NCBI RefSeq assembly: GCF_947623445.1
Contig: NC_135242.1
Location: 7,440,001-7,504,000, forward strand
Direction of reading: 5' to 3'
DNA from: Clavelina lepadiformis
Taxonomy: Eukaryota > Chordata > Ascidiacea > Aplousobranchia > Clavelinidae
Length of the DNA stretch: 64,000 nt
Shown: positions 11,501-24,200 of the stretch, in pieces
Layout of the letters: each line of letters starts with the position of its first letter
How positions within the stretch are numbered: the stretch's first letter is position 1
Program-made: the position numbers and the translations under genes
The notes under the pieces: generated by a model
Told to the model about the DNA's origin: nothing
What the model saw: only the letters and a program-made list of their open reading frames with translations
The model's database searches: none

Positions 11501-12155
11501 ATGGATGCTTTATGACAATCGAACTTCAACAAACTTGAATATTGTTGAACTTTTAATGATCACAACAGGTAGATTGGGTCAGTTTCTGCCTTGCTCAAAA
11601 GTTATTCATTTGAAATGGTGCTTGGCCAGGAAATTATCAGAATTTGCCGTAAGCACTTTGTTTGGAACACGTCAAACTTTTTCTCAATACTAGATGTTTA
11701 TTTCCAACATTCCTATTAAGTTAATATTAAAAATCTTTTCACCAGTACGTTTACTGATTGTAACTCTTTCATTTAAGGACAACTTGTTTTTGGACTTGTC
11801 TCTTGCTTATAAATTTCGTTAAAACTGACACATTTACAGTAAGATATCTATGACGCATGTCAAGCGTAAATCCAAACGCTGCGATGGCTGTGGTTTGGTT
11901 TGTTGCTGTGGTTAGGCAGCATATATCAGACAGTTTGGAGGTATTATAGCCTATAGTGTAGGGCTGTATTGCTGTAATGTAGCGTGCAGCATTAAAAAAT
12001 AGCTTTTCCTGTGTTAACCTACGTTACTATTAGGCCTAGTGCTATTGATGTATCATGTATGGAAGTTAGTTTATTGTTTTAAAGTCTTAAAAGGCAGAGA
12101 GTGTGTTTACTGCACAACCATAGAAGACGTCACAAGTTCAGTTGCTGGGGTTTGG
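11501..12155. other. Intergenic, nothing recognised
   Basis: AT-rich sequence with only short open frames that have no domain or splice context. No repeat match elsewhere in the window was noticed. Confidence 0.5.
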
Positions 12156-12164
12156 TATAAAAAG
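12156..12164 (+). promoter_or_regulatory. Possible TATA box with upstream CRE-like site
   Basis: TATAAAAAG lies about 25 bases after GACGTCA (near 12126), a CRE-like half palindrome. Spliced coding sequence is not evident downstream, so if it is active it may drive a non-coding transcript or a relic. Confidence 0.3.
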
Positions 12165-12309
12165 GCATCGTCTTGAGGTTGTGCACTGGTATACTAGACC
12201 CCAGAGAGTATTGAAATGAACTGTACTAGGCCTATATACTGGAGGCAAGAGGACCGAAGGGATGTTGAGAAGTTACCACCTCGTTATAGCCTACTAGGCT
12301 TTATATACT

Positions 12310-14400
12310 CCGGACTGCAGAGTATGGCATATGTAAGTTTTTGCCAATATCTCGAGTGTGCAAGAAAGCAACTGGTGTGCACTTCGACTCGTGGCACAAA
12401 GCATTTGCGCAGGCAAGGATGCGGTGCTTTACAATAGAAATCTGGAAGTAATAGGTGTTTTCTATTTTTTTTTTTTTAAAGACATTGCTTTTAAACACTG
12501 ATTTTGCAGTGAAAATCAGAGAAAAAATGAGCGTCTCCTTTTAGAGACAACGCTGTAACCTGGTGTGCAATGCTGTTTTGCGAAAGAAATCTCGGGTGTG
12601 CACAATGTTCATCAATGTCCTAAGGCCAAACTTTTTTATCTTCACGCCAATTTATGTTTAAGAAACAAAGAAAAGCTGGTTGTCCATAGTTGAAAGGGCG
12701 GCAGGTACAAGCACAAAATTTATCAACGTGCACAACGAATTTTTTATCTTCATGCAAATTTATAATGAACAGAAAAGGTGATTATTTGAACGCTATTTTA
12801 GAATAAATAAACAAAAAATTTTGGTTTCAGTGCATGACATGATGTCAAAATTTGCATTTTTTGACATGCGATTTCTAATCAAAAACTGTCATACTTTCCA
12901 GTCAGGCTGGTTGTTTGAATGTCATTTTATTATAAATAAACAGAGAATTGAGCCTTCAGTGCGCCATCTCGCTGAAATTTGCAATTTTTCACACACGATT
13001 TTCTGTAGAAAACTGCCATTCTTTATGGTCAGGTATATTATACAGTAGGGAAAATTGGCATTACCAGCATGCATCAATCAATATACTTCAGTGGATTGTA
13101 GTGGTTGTCTTAGTGTCATGTCAACAAATTTTTAAATTGAGCATCCAACAATGAGCTAAATAGATGCCCACTGGACACTCCTTGTATTTTTAATGATTGG
13201 TCTTCACTGCACAATGAGGTTGCCAATTTGACTGATGTCTGGATAATGCAATTGTTTAAGGTGTGACCTGTGCCAGACTATGCTATGCACACAACATGAA
13301 GAGATATTTTTTCAATAAATGGCTCAGGCGATTGTGGCCAGACCAATGGAGAAAAAAGAGCAAAGCTTTTATGAAATTTTAGACCAAAAAACTGCTTGGT
13401 TGATTGCGTCTGTTTGCAGATTAAGCTTAGTTTGCCAGGGTTGGGCATCCAAGTTTTTCAAGGCGCACCAATTTTTATAGAGCCAGGATGCCCAAGGGCA
13501 TCCACTAAAAACAGTTAAGGGTATTCACTGCTAGTTGCATACCTTAGTGCCAGACTGCAGAGTATGAACGTTTTCAGCAATATCTTACATCTGCCAAATA
13601 ACCAAAAATAAGCAGTGCGCCCAACTGGAATTTGGAAAGCTGGAGTGAATTCCATGCAATTCTTACGCAGAAGGTCTGTTTGGTGTGCTTTACGAATACA
13701 CCAAAGATGTTATGTCAATGGCTATTTTTTTTAAAAAAAGCAAAGAGATACTGTCCTATTTTTTGTCTATACAAGACAAATACAGAAGAGCAAAGTCGCC
13801 ATGGTTGCACCAAGACGTGAATTGTCTCCGTACCAGGCCAACGCCACACCAAGTTTATGCTGCTTGGCCGTAGATCACACCAAAGATCTTTGATGCAACT
13901 GACATGGAATGCATCCTGGCTGGAAAGTAGATCAGTTTTTAATGTGAAATCTTTCATGCAAACAAATAATTTTTGGCATGAAGGCGTCAACTTAAGTCTC
14001 AATTCTTTATCTATTCATTATAATCTGGTGATCAAACAACCAGTTTTTTGTTGTATATTTATTATAAATCGTTGTGATGAGTAAAATATTTGGCGTGTGT
14101 GTTTATGAATGTCGTGCATGCAAATGCAACACTTTCTACTATGAGTTGTGTGGTTGTGCAAAAATGCTTGGGTACACTCAGCTACTGCTGAGCTGAGATT
14201 CATCAGCATGCCAGCTGATATTTTTTTCTTCACCCTGATTTGTAATAATTATAGAAAGAAAAGCAGTTTGTTTGAATTCCAATTTATAACAAATAAGCAA
14301 AAAGTTAAAACTTCAGTGTGTGCCATCATGCCAAAAATTGGGGTCAATTGGGCAAACACTTTGGGCATCGGATAGCAAAGGTTTCACTATTAGTGTGACT
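12310..14400. repeat. Diverged repeat region without recognisable gene
   Basis: Two adjacent units of about 126 bases, near 12790-12915 and 12916-13041, share the pattern TGAANNNNATTTTA, ATAAATAAACA, TTCAGTGC and AAAACTGNCAT. A third partial copy is near 14268-14345. A second pair (about 12313 and about 13550) shares GACTGCAGAGTATG followed by CAATATCT. Open frames are short and not conserved between units. It looks like an old, decayed duplication or a repeat-rich non-coding transcript; identity is unknown. Confidence 0.4.
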
Positions 14401-15167
14401 AACATATGAATTTCTTTACTCGATAGAGAAAAAATATCCAGAAAATGTTGCCCAATTTTTATTCCGGACAATTTTTAATGCTACATGCTGGACTCGTTCG
14501 ATATTATGTCATGGTACATCGTCAGCGAAGCATTAACGTAACATGTGTAAGAGTTTGAGTGGTATCTCCTACGCCTGTAAATGCGGTTAAGTGACTGTGG
14601 TAGATGTACCACCAACACTCTGCTTAGGAAAAGTTTACCGCTTGAATGTCATCCAACTCATGTCTCAATTGAGTTTTCACCAAACAATACAAAGCCATTA
14701 GAGACTTTTGAAACACCCTGTAATTGTAAGGTAAATTTGTATTTTAATGATTTACTAAAGATTGCTGGCTATGCATTCTTGTATCGACTACAGATCATGT
14801 AGACTTTCCATGACGAGAACGATGAAACTATGCTTAATAACGGTTTGTTTGCTGCCTTAAAAATGAATGCAAGTGTATATAACTTATAGTTTATAATAGT
14901 GTATTGTTTTACAAGTTTTTAAGTTTAGTAGAATTTAGCATCTTTAGTTCTTCAACCACTTTTGCTTTGCGTATTTGTAAAAACCCTTTTTCTCAAAGTA
15001 TAATAAGTAAAAGTTATGGTATTTGTGTTGCTAATGGTTAACAGTGTTAGGGTTATTGTGAATAAAAACTTTTTTGGTTTTTTCAAAAGTTACTTTTGTT
15101 GTTGAAATTGTGATTGTTCAGTAACCTACATGTATATTTTGCAGCCTAAGCTAGGTTTAAATGTTGG

Positions 15168-15174
15168 TATAAAA
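15168..15174 (+). promoter_or_regulatory. Possible TATA box of the CHSY gene
   Basis: TATAAAA lies 56 bases before the proposed CHSY start codon, which would leave a very short 5-prime UTR. A TTTTGCAG just upstream (near 15143) could instead be a splice acceptor of an upstream non-coding exon, in which case this motif would be transcribed. Confidence 0.35.
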
Positions 15175-15223
15175 TCTAAAAGGCTTAAGTAATATCGGAA
15201 TTTCATTGGTTGGTTTCCAAAGT

Positions 15224-18200
15224 ATGTCCAGTCTGGACGGACAAGATGTGGGCTTGTTTAAATCACCAGCGCCTGCAGCCATTGACAATGAATCAGAATT
15301 TTCTATGCAAAGTTCTTTCCAATCCGAAGACAAAGTGTTTCAATTTTCAGCAGAAAGCAGCCTCTATGGACAAGCAGCCATCGACTCATCCTATGCTACT
15401 GGGTATATCACAAATCCAACAGAAACCTATACAGACTTGGAGTCGGTGCAGTTGGCCGACGTGCAACGGAAACAACGAAGCAGTAACATATCTTGGCCCA
15501 AACCACTTTATACCTCCCTTGGCTTTGACGTTGCGCGAAGTATGAAAGGCCCATGTTGCAACAGGAACACGTACACTGCATCTGTTCAATGCAATAGACT
15601 AAACAAAGAGTGCATTAAAAGCATCGCTGCCCGCATTTACAGACGTCAGCGCCAAGTTATCATTCCGTTTATATGGGGAATTCTCGTTGGCGTTACCATA
15701 ACGGCTGTAATGTTTCAGCAGCGCGTACTTTACAGTACCTCAACTTGGACTGCGGACGTGTCAAATCGTATTGTGGCCAAGCAGGAAGCTAATTTCGTAC
15801 GCTTTTCTCCAGACATAACGAGAAAAAACTCAAATATAGATAAACCTGAACTATCCAACCAAGAATTATTGCAAGAATTATTCCCTAACTACGTGCGCCA
15901 AACTTCGGTGAGTTTGCCTTAAAGATGTTTTATGTGCAGTTGAACGCACTTCACCTTTTTAATTGCTTTGTTTTGGCGCAGGAATTGTCTGTTGACATTT
16001 GACTTTTCTGACCTTATAAACCGTTCAGCAACTTATAATAATGTCGGATAAAACTTTTTCCCGTACGAGAAGTGTGTTAAATATCGGTAGGCTACAAAAG
16101 TTTGCAGGGATATGCTGGAAACCTTCCTTAAAATCGTTTTTAAGCGTTTTAACGAACACTCATTTTTTAACAGCTTGAACACGAAACACGTTTGAAGACA
16201 CGTATTTACGTTGGCGTAATTACGGCCGAAAAATTTTTAGGTACTCGGTCGCTCGCTGTTAACAATACTTGGGGAAATCAGGTGATCGATGTTTACTTTA
16301 ATTGCAGCTATTATGGCATATTGTGTGCAAATGACTCCGTTAAATTGGATTCCCAAATGAGGGATGTTTAACATGTATTGGCTTGGCTAATGTGATGTCA
16401 CTTTGCGGTATGTTTTGTGGATATGATTAACTAAGCAAAGGTTGCAGTTTTTTCAATTAACCTTATATAGGTGGACAAGGTGGAATTCTTCACACAGCAC
16501 GGCAGCCGGGAAAAATACGGTATTCCCGTTGTCAATTTAGATAAAGCGAGCGACACCGAGTACCCGCCACAAAAGAAAGCATTCGAAATGCTCAAGGTAA
16601 CTGTGACTTAAGCGAAGGTGTTGTCTTGTTTGAAGTTAAGTTGTTTTTCTTCTTTGACCACTTCGTTATAGTTTGTTGGGAATTTCCGTCAGTTTGCGTA
16701 TAATGGTAAACTAGTTTTCGTATCCATTGGTACCAACCAATGCACGAGAAAACAACGCTTACTGAGTAGGCTATATTTAACAATTTTGGTCAAAAAAAAA
16801 CTGGCCAAACCAAGAGTCAGTTGGAGACGTTTTTTGTTGTTCGCAGTCTATGTGTTCAAACCACATCAACGATTTTGAATGGTTTATCCGTGCTGACGAT
16901 GACGTGTATATACGTGTGCAAATGCTTAAGAAATTCCTTTCTCGAATTGACGGCGACCGAATGGTAAGCTGCTTCAGTCCGAATTAATTCTTGCATGTAC
17001 AGTATGATGTGAATTCCCCTAGTAATGTACTAATGTTGTAATTAGGAAAATTTATTTACTTTACAGCTGTTTATATTTGCGTTAAGATCAAATAAGAAGA
17101 TTAAGTTCGCAATAGGCTTTGCGCAAAACGCATCCCATACTTGAACAAGTTAAGGTTATAACCATGGAATAGGAACCAACTTGAAATCTTGACACTTTCG
17201 CGTGGGAACCTTGTCAAGCTGAACTTAAATCAGTTTGACTTGAACTTCTTCAAAGACCGCTATTTCCGTTTTCATACTTGTACCGACCGCAAGATGAATG
17301 ATAAACTACGTCAACAGAAATCAGAGCCATGTTCTCCCCCCATATGTCCCAGCTTTATTGTTGTAGACGGGTTTAATTGTGCCAAGTTGTCCCGAAGTCA
17401 TGAACGTTTTGGCTTGTTCCGTATGCAATGTGATTGTGAATTTTAGTGACTCATTCATTTGTTTGAACGTTTTATGCAAGACATTCCAAGAAAAAGTTTC
17501 GCTTTAACTGGCTGCAGTACAATGTTATGTAGCGCTTAATGCATCTTAATAATACGTAATTCACTTACAGAAATCACTCATTACCATGGCATAATTTTCA
17601 CTTACAGTGAGTGCAAGTCCAAAACCAAGTTGATCTTTTATGGAAGAACACTATTAACTGAACATCCTCGTAAAATATTTTTGAAAAATAATTCGTGGTT
17701 AGGTAGTTATGCCAATGATCAGTTAGGCGTCTTGTGAAGAAATTAGCAACGTGAAGCATATTAATTGAATAAATTATGATTGTTTTAAATATAAAAAGAT
17801 CAAGTAGCCTAGTCATTTGCGCCCTTGAAATTCCGATATCCTTTGGACTGCACAAGCTACCCGTCAAACCGGTACCGTACTGGTTGTGGTGGTTGGACTA
17901 TAGGCCGTCACCTATCAAGCTATTGGCTGCTACTTTAACAGATACGTACTTGTTATATATTAGGAACTGTTAAATTTATGATTTTGCGAATGTTGTCTGT
18001 GATTACGTATGATATCACACGAGCCTTCATCTACGTCACAATTAAGGTCAACTTTGCGATTTTCTTTTGCTTATAAAATGCGTTCTGGTTTGGTTTGTAA
18101 ACCGATGTTTGTTCAGTCGTGCTAAAGACTGGTGGGATTTGAAACAAATCCAAGTTTTATCTCTCCAGAATCGGGTTTCGAGGTGGTCTATTCACAATAA

Positions 18201-21200
18201 TGACTCGAATAAAAGGTTTTTGAGGATATGTATAGCGAGATTATTGGTACTATTCACATATCTCTCCACCTCATTTCGAGTCCCTTTCATAGCTGAAAGT
18301 GTCGCCACAAGTGTCAAATCGACAAAGCCTTCTCTTTGCGCTTGCTGTCTGCTGTAAAGTTTGCATTTAACGACGTTGTTCTTCAAAATAAAATCCAACA
18401 AAAGATGAAAACGGTCTCGCTGTGTTTCATCTTTCATTTTGTTTTTGATAGTAGCGTGGATAGACTCCACATCGCAATCACAACAGTTATTGCGCTATTG
18501 TGTTTTTCGCCGTTTTAAAGCTTTTAACACGTTATATTTGCATACTTATTATAGATGATAATAGGTATGCAAATAACCTTTGATCGTGACAAAGTAATTG
18601 GTTGTAAACTTCCTTTGTAATCGTTTATATTCGCGTAATAGCACGAAGGAACGGCTATCCCATTTTAGACAATTGTAGTACTTTTTTATTGTTTAATGCC
18701 TAATAACAATATCTTATCCATTTGAATACTTCACAGCGCGGGCAACTGGACCTCTAGCAATGAGGAGTCATCGCCGAGTTAGGTCAAGCAAAGACTTTCA
18801 TCACTCCGAGAATAAAAATTATAATAAGTTAATAACATACCATGATACAACCGGTGCAAAACATTTGTTAATTGCGCATTGTGTTGTAATTATTCACTGT
18901 GTTCGCATTCCATGTTCTTCTGGAAGTCAATTGTTTGTCGAAGGAGAACCAGTTGTATACCTTTAAAACGTTTTTGTCGGCGTGGTGTAGATTGTTAACT
19001 TTTGACGTACGTGCGATCACGAGATGAGATATTTACTAAACTGTTAATCATCGTTTATTCGGTCATAAAAAATCGTCTTGGTAATGCAAAATGGGAACTT
19101 TTAAACATTAACTTGGCAGCGCAAGGTTTGATTTGATTGATCGTCTTCGTCCACTTCTCCATTTGGTCAGTTGGCTCTTTGCAAGTGACAAATTAGGGAA
19201 GAAAAATTGCAGAGATTTTATTTAACCAAATCCTATCGCAAATATTGAAAATGCTTTTTTCGTCGCTTTTTTAGCTCCATTCGTTGATAATACATGAACC
19301 CGCCCGTGTTGGATGTTGAAGAATCAGGATAAAAAGCACGAAATATCTTAATGATAAAGATTAAGGAATGTTTGATTGTAACAGAAATGTTGTCTCTGTA
19401 AATTACAGTTTGCCGTTACAGCGATACCAAGCCATAACCATGATGACATAGCGACTATAACAACAAGGCATAACAACTATAGTCAAATTTATCGGCACAA
19501 AAGCTGTATGTTGATATGGTGTATTAGTTTAACTAAGTATTCCGTTTCACTGCAGCTCTTTCGAGAGAAAGAATTTGTTTGTATTGGCAATAGGGTTACG
19601 CGTTTCATATGAAAAAAAAATCTACTTTAAGAAAAAGCTTTCAGTTCACAAAAAAAAATTTCAGGTATCTTCCGTAAACCAACGTCATCATTATTATGAC
19701 TTGGCCATGGTATTTTGTATTTATTGTTGTGGTTATAGCGAAGCCCCAGTTGCTTTCATCTTGCCGTTTAATGACTATTATTATTACCCTACTGCTCAGC
19801 AACTAAGTTTTATGGTCAACGAAATGTTTGCTTAGCGAGGCCACATGTCCTGCTTGGAATTACTGCAAGTGGCACTTCCGTTTATTAATAAGTGGTCATT
19901 GGACAGTCTTCATCAACATTTTCGCTCGTTGTATTCAAATATACTGCCTAGTTTATACGTGGTCACTAATTTTCTTTCTTTTTATTGTTGGTATTCTGCA
20001 TACACCGTTTTGAATTCTTTAATTTTGCTTTTAAATGAGCAATTCTTCAAGATTATGTCCACCAAATGATTTTTAAATTCAATGAAAACCTCAGCATCTG
20101 TGTCCCGTGGTCACATTTGTCGGTTCCATATGGTAACTAAACGTAGAGAGCGTTACAATTTCATTAAAGCAAATATGTTTTATCGAGTTAGTTACTTTGC
20201 TTTTTTATGGTCAGTAGTTGACCTTTACACCGCATCGATAACTGGGAAAAGATTCTAGAGTTGTTCAATTGTGCAAATATTAAGCGTTTTTACGACAATA
20301 TCAACAGAAAAACATTTTAACTTTTATACCAGATCGTTGCTAACGTTATCTACGTGTGCCTTGGAATGTTGCCACTATCCACAGAAAGCCATCGCTTTAG
20401 TTTTATTTGTGTCTTGGGTGAGGCCGGGTGTGGAATGTTACTGACGTGTTTGACCTGTTCAATGACAAAGAATTCACTAAAAGGGAAATACGAATTCATG
20501 GTTACCAGTTATCTTCGTACTTTTAATAAGCTTTGCCTTAAAATGTTTAATTTTATTTTACGAAGCTTTTTCGCCGACGAATTCGTCAAGTTTTGTTTTT
20601 CATCTCGAAATTTCATTCGAAACAACACATTAGCTTGTGTACAACGTGATAGTCATGTCTATTATGTCTAACGCATCGATTTCCATTGTCTCGCGCTTGA
20701 ATTGACATTCATTCGAAGAACTGCATGGCTTGCTTTCGTGACAGTTTACGGTTTATAGCGTAATGGTTTCATTGTCCCTTCGATTTCACTTTCTGGTTAA
20801 AAGCAAATGAAATGATTTTTGTTTTGTTTGATTTTGTGTCAGCTTCATTGTCGCATATTTAAACAAGATTATTTAAATTTGATTGGTGAAAACGCGAACC
20901 TACGTTTACAATAACATCTAACTTTTTTATTTTAATTATTTTATACATTTTTGACTCTGTCTTCAACTCATAGATCTACATGGGCCAGCCTGGTCACGGA
21001 GTGCCTGAAGTTCGTGACAAGCTAGGACTGAAAGGACACAACTTCTGCATGGGAGGACCGGGCGTCATATTCAATCGCAGAGCTCTTAAAGGTAGGATTC
21101 TACGATTGAGATACAAAAAAATGCAAGCTGCTTGCTCCACAGTATTTGTTGAAGTACAGTAACCTGGGCAATGAAATGACCCGAATCTGGACTTGTCGCG

Positions 21201-24200
21201 ATTCAGCATAAGCGGTCAAAGTTCTTTGTGATATTTCTCGGTCAATTTTTGCATTTTTTATTGTTGTGTATGTGATGTTACTGATAAGTGATAATTCACG
21301 TCAGTAGCTGCGACAAAGTCATTGATATATATATAAGGAACTCTTTAATTACGTTTTACATGTACATTCACAAGATACGCATGGGCCATATCCCTGGTGT
21401 TTCTAATTTTAAATTTATTTCAGAAAGGAACCTAACGCAGTTCTTTGTTGCTTTATGCCGCCGTTTTGCGCCACGTGGTTATTTATCACCCGCTTGGCAA
21501 GATCTAGCCGAGAGAATGATTTTACCTAAGGGGATTTTTTACTCATTGATTTATTTAAATGATAAATACAATCTTCTATTGAACATTTTGTATCCATGAG
21601 CGACCGCGTGGTATTAATTTTTTTCAAAGTTTTGTTTATTTTATTGGTCGTGATTTTATTATAGATCTTTATCACTGTCAATGCTGCGTTTACAAAAACC
21701 ACGATTTATCAGCATTAATCAATTGATATGTGTGGTGGTTATATTTGCTAACATTGGCAAATTTGCAGAAAAGAAACACGATTTACTACCCATTTAGTTT
21801 ACCGCCGCCGTTTTAAATTTCTACTTTACTCACACCGCCAGTATTTCTAAGCCTGAAAACCGGCATTACGTATTTACCAGTTGATTACTTTCGCTTTTTC
21901 AGCTTTATGTCCACACTTGGACAGCTGCATGGAGGAGGTTGTATCTCGTGAAGAGGATGTAGAGATTGGTCGTTGCGTTACCAACCATCTGCATATTGAG
22001 TGCACCCACGCCTGGGAAGTAAGTTATGTGTATGATAGCTGACATGATAGTTTATGATAACTATGACTGAAATAATTGCTTGAGGCATGGAAGTCATTTT
22101 GCGTTTATGTGCTTTTCATCAGCGGTTGTGAAACTGCTTTTTCAAACTCGAATTTTTCAGACAAAAACTGACCAAGAGAAATATTGAACCTATGATTAGA
22201 ATGAGGTGATTTTCCTTATAATTATAATATTTCTTTTCAACACATTTTTGGAATGTGTCTTGTCGTCTGTTAAAAGAGTCATAAGTTATCACTGTCCTCT
22301 GAATTATACAAACTTCCATTAACCGACGTGCACCGTTGTTTTTGCCCTTCCTGTTCCATTGTTAGAAAAAACTGCATTCCTTTGCGTCACGTATAAACTG
22401 TATGTTCCATCATTGTTGGACCGCATCACAGTTTCAGTTCGTCCGCAGAAAAACAAAAAATTGTGTGGGACTCTAAAAAGGCCGTATAATGAGCGCACGT
22501 AACATTTTATAGGAGAAGGGTGATCTCCTATTTCTGTATTATCCAAATCTTTGGATATATACGTACATGAAAAAGAGATTTTACCACCGCTTTTATGTTC
22601 GGTGGACCAGTTGTCATTTCAGCAAGCAAATACTTAAGCTGAAATGAAAAGTTTTATTGCCTTCGAACTATGCAAACTGAAGAACTATACAATCCAAATA
22701 AGATTTGGTGCAACGTTAACTTGCAGTTTGCCCAAAGAACTTCAGACGACGGCACCAAACCACTTGGTTGTGTGTCGATCGGAATTTGCTTTCAACATTA
22801 GTACGTTATCGTCAAAATCTTGGGTTTTTTACGCCTAGTTTCAGCATGCTTATTACTTGATAATGTATTTTGGTGATCTTCAGCCGTGCCCATTTATCTA
22901 CTGGAAAGGCTTTCAGAGCACTGGTTTCAACTTAGCCTTCGTAAGCCATGCTTGGTCATCGTGAGCAATCCACTGGGACAAGGCAATACTTTAATTTATT
23001 TCGAATATTGTAAACCATGGATAATTAATTGTTCTTAACAACGTGTTTCTAACATCGCTTTCGCAATACGTCTTATGCCACCACATGGTCTTGGCTGGCG
23101 GAAAGAATCGACGATGAACCATGGTTATTTGCCTGCAGGCTGCGAACATCGTTAACTCTCTGCCTTAGACGCTCTTTGTGTGTTATTCATGGTTTTTTAC
23201 GCAAAACTAGCATACCACGCGCATGCTGCTCATTATGGTTGTAATCTACCGCCCCTGCACATATTTTGTGTCTTCAAACTGACATATATATTTTCAAATC
23301 TCGCATTGCAAGACGGTTGCGTTTTAATTTCCATCACGATAGAAGCTGTTGTTTGATTAATTGCAGGAAAAGGAAAGGAAATATTAAGGTCACAGTTTTG
23401 AATTAAATCTTATTTGCTGGAACACAGCCGAACAAGAGCAACTGTATCTAATTACGAAGTGAGGCCGTTATTTCAAATTTATATTGAAATGAAGACTGTG
23501 CTTTTGGACACCACGCTTTCACGTTAAATATTAATAGCTGCGATCGGATATTTTTAGTCGATGTGTTTCTTAAAAGAGATTATCATTACTTTGGACTGTT
23601 AACCATTACGCACTCCACAAACATCCATCCATAGCGTTTTGCGATATTTCTTATTTAGCTATCTGATACTCAATTCTGTTACTCGTTGCGGCATCGAGCA
23701 GTCAACATGTAGTTTAAACAACGGGTTCGTTAGCAGCACAATAAATATTTGTTGCCCTGTTAGCACTGTCGCTGACGTGACAATTTGGTAGACATTTCGT
23801 TATGAAAAATTTTATTTCTATTGACCTGTCCATAGTTACCTCTCACCACGGTCAGTGGTTCAAGTTACTGTAGACCCTTATATGACAACGTCCAAAATAG
23901 CCAATGGATGAATTTTTGTCGAGTGTGTAATGGTCAACTATAAATTTTGTGGTAGCGTTGTACACAAAGGTCTTACGTGTGAGATCCCAATTAATCAAAG
24001 TTATGGTTATTTGCCATCCTCTGTAGCGGATGTTGCCAACTGCGGTGAAATCGTTACAGCCTGTATATAACGTTTATTACTGCAGTGTTTCTGTTCTGCA
24101 AATTTGAGTGTTTATTGTTTTGTGTTTGGCTGGGAGGCATTCCCGTGGATGTTTTTTTGCTCTAACTTAATAATATTTCCTGTTTACTGAAAGTTACTAA

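Larger units (their letters stand above)
16964..20973 (+). other. CHSY intron 4 (4.0 kb) with dispersed repeat
   Basis: This intron separates the exon with the DDD motif from the exon starting IYMGQPGHG. It holds the inverted copy of the dispersed repeat (18074-19705). The rest shows no conserved coding frame; open frames at 17189-17446 and 20354-20671 have no recognisable domain and no conserved context. Confidence 0.7.

Noticed and set aside
20354..20671. 105-codon frame inside CHSY intron 4
   Set aside because: It lies between confirmed exons and has no recognisable motif.
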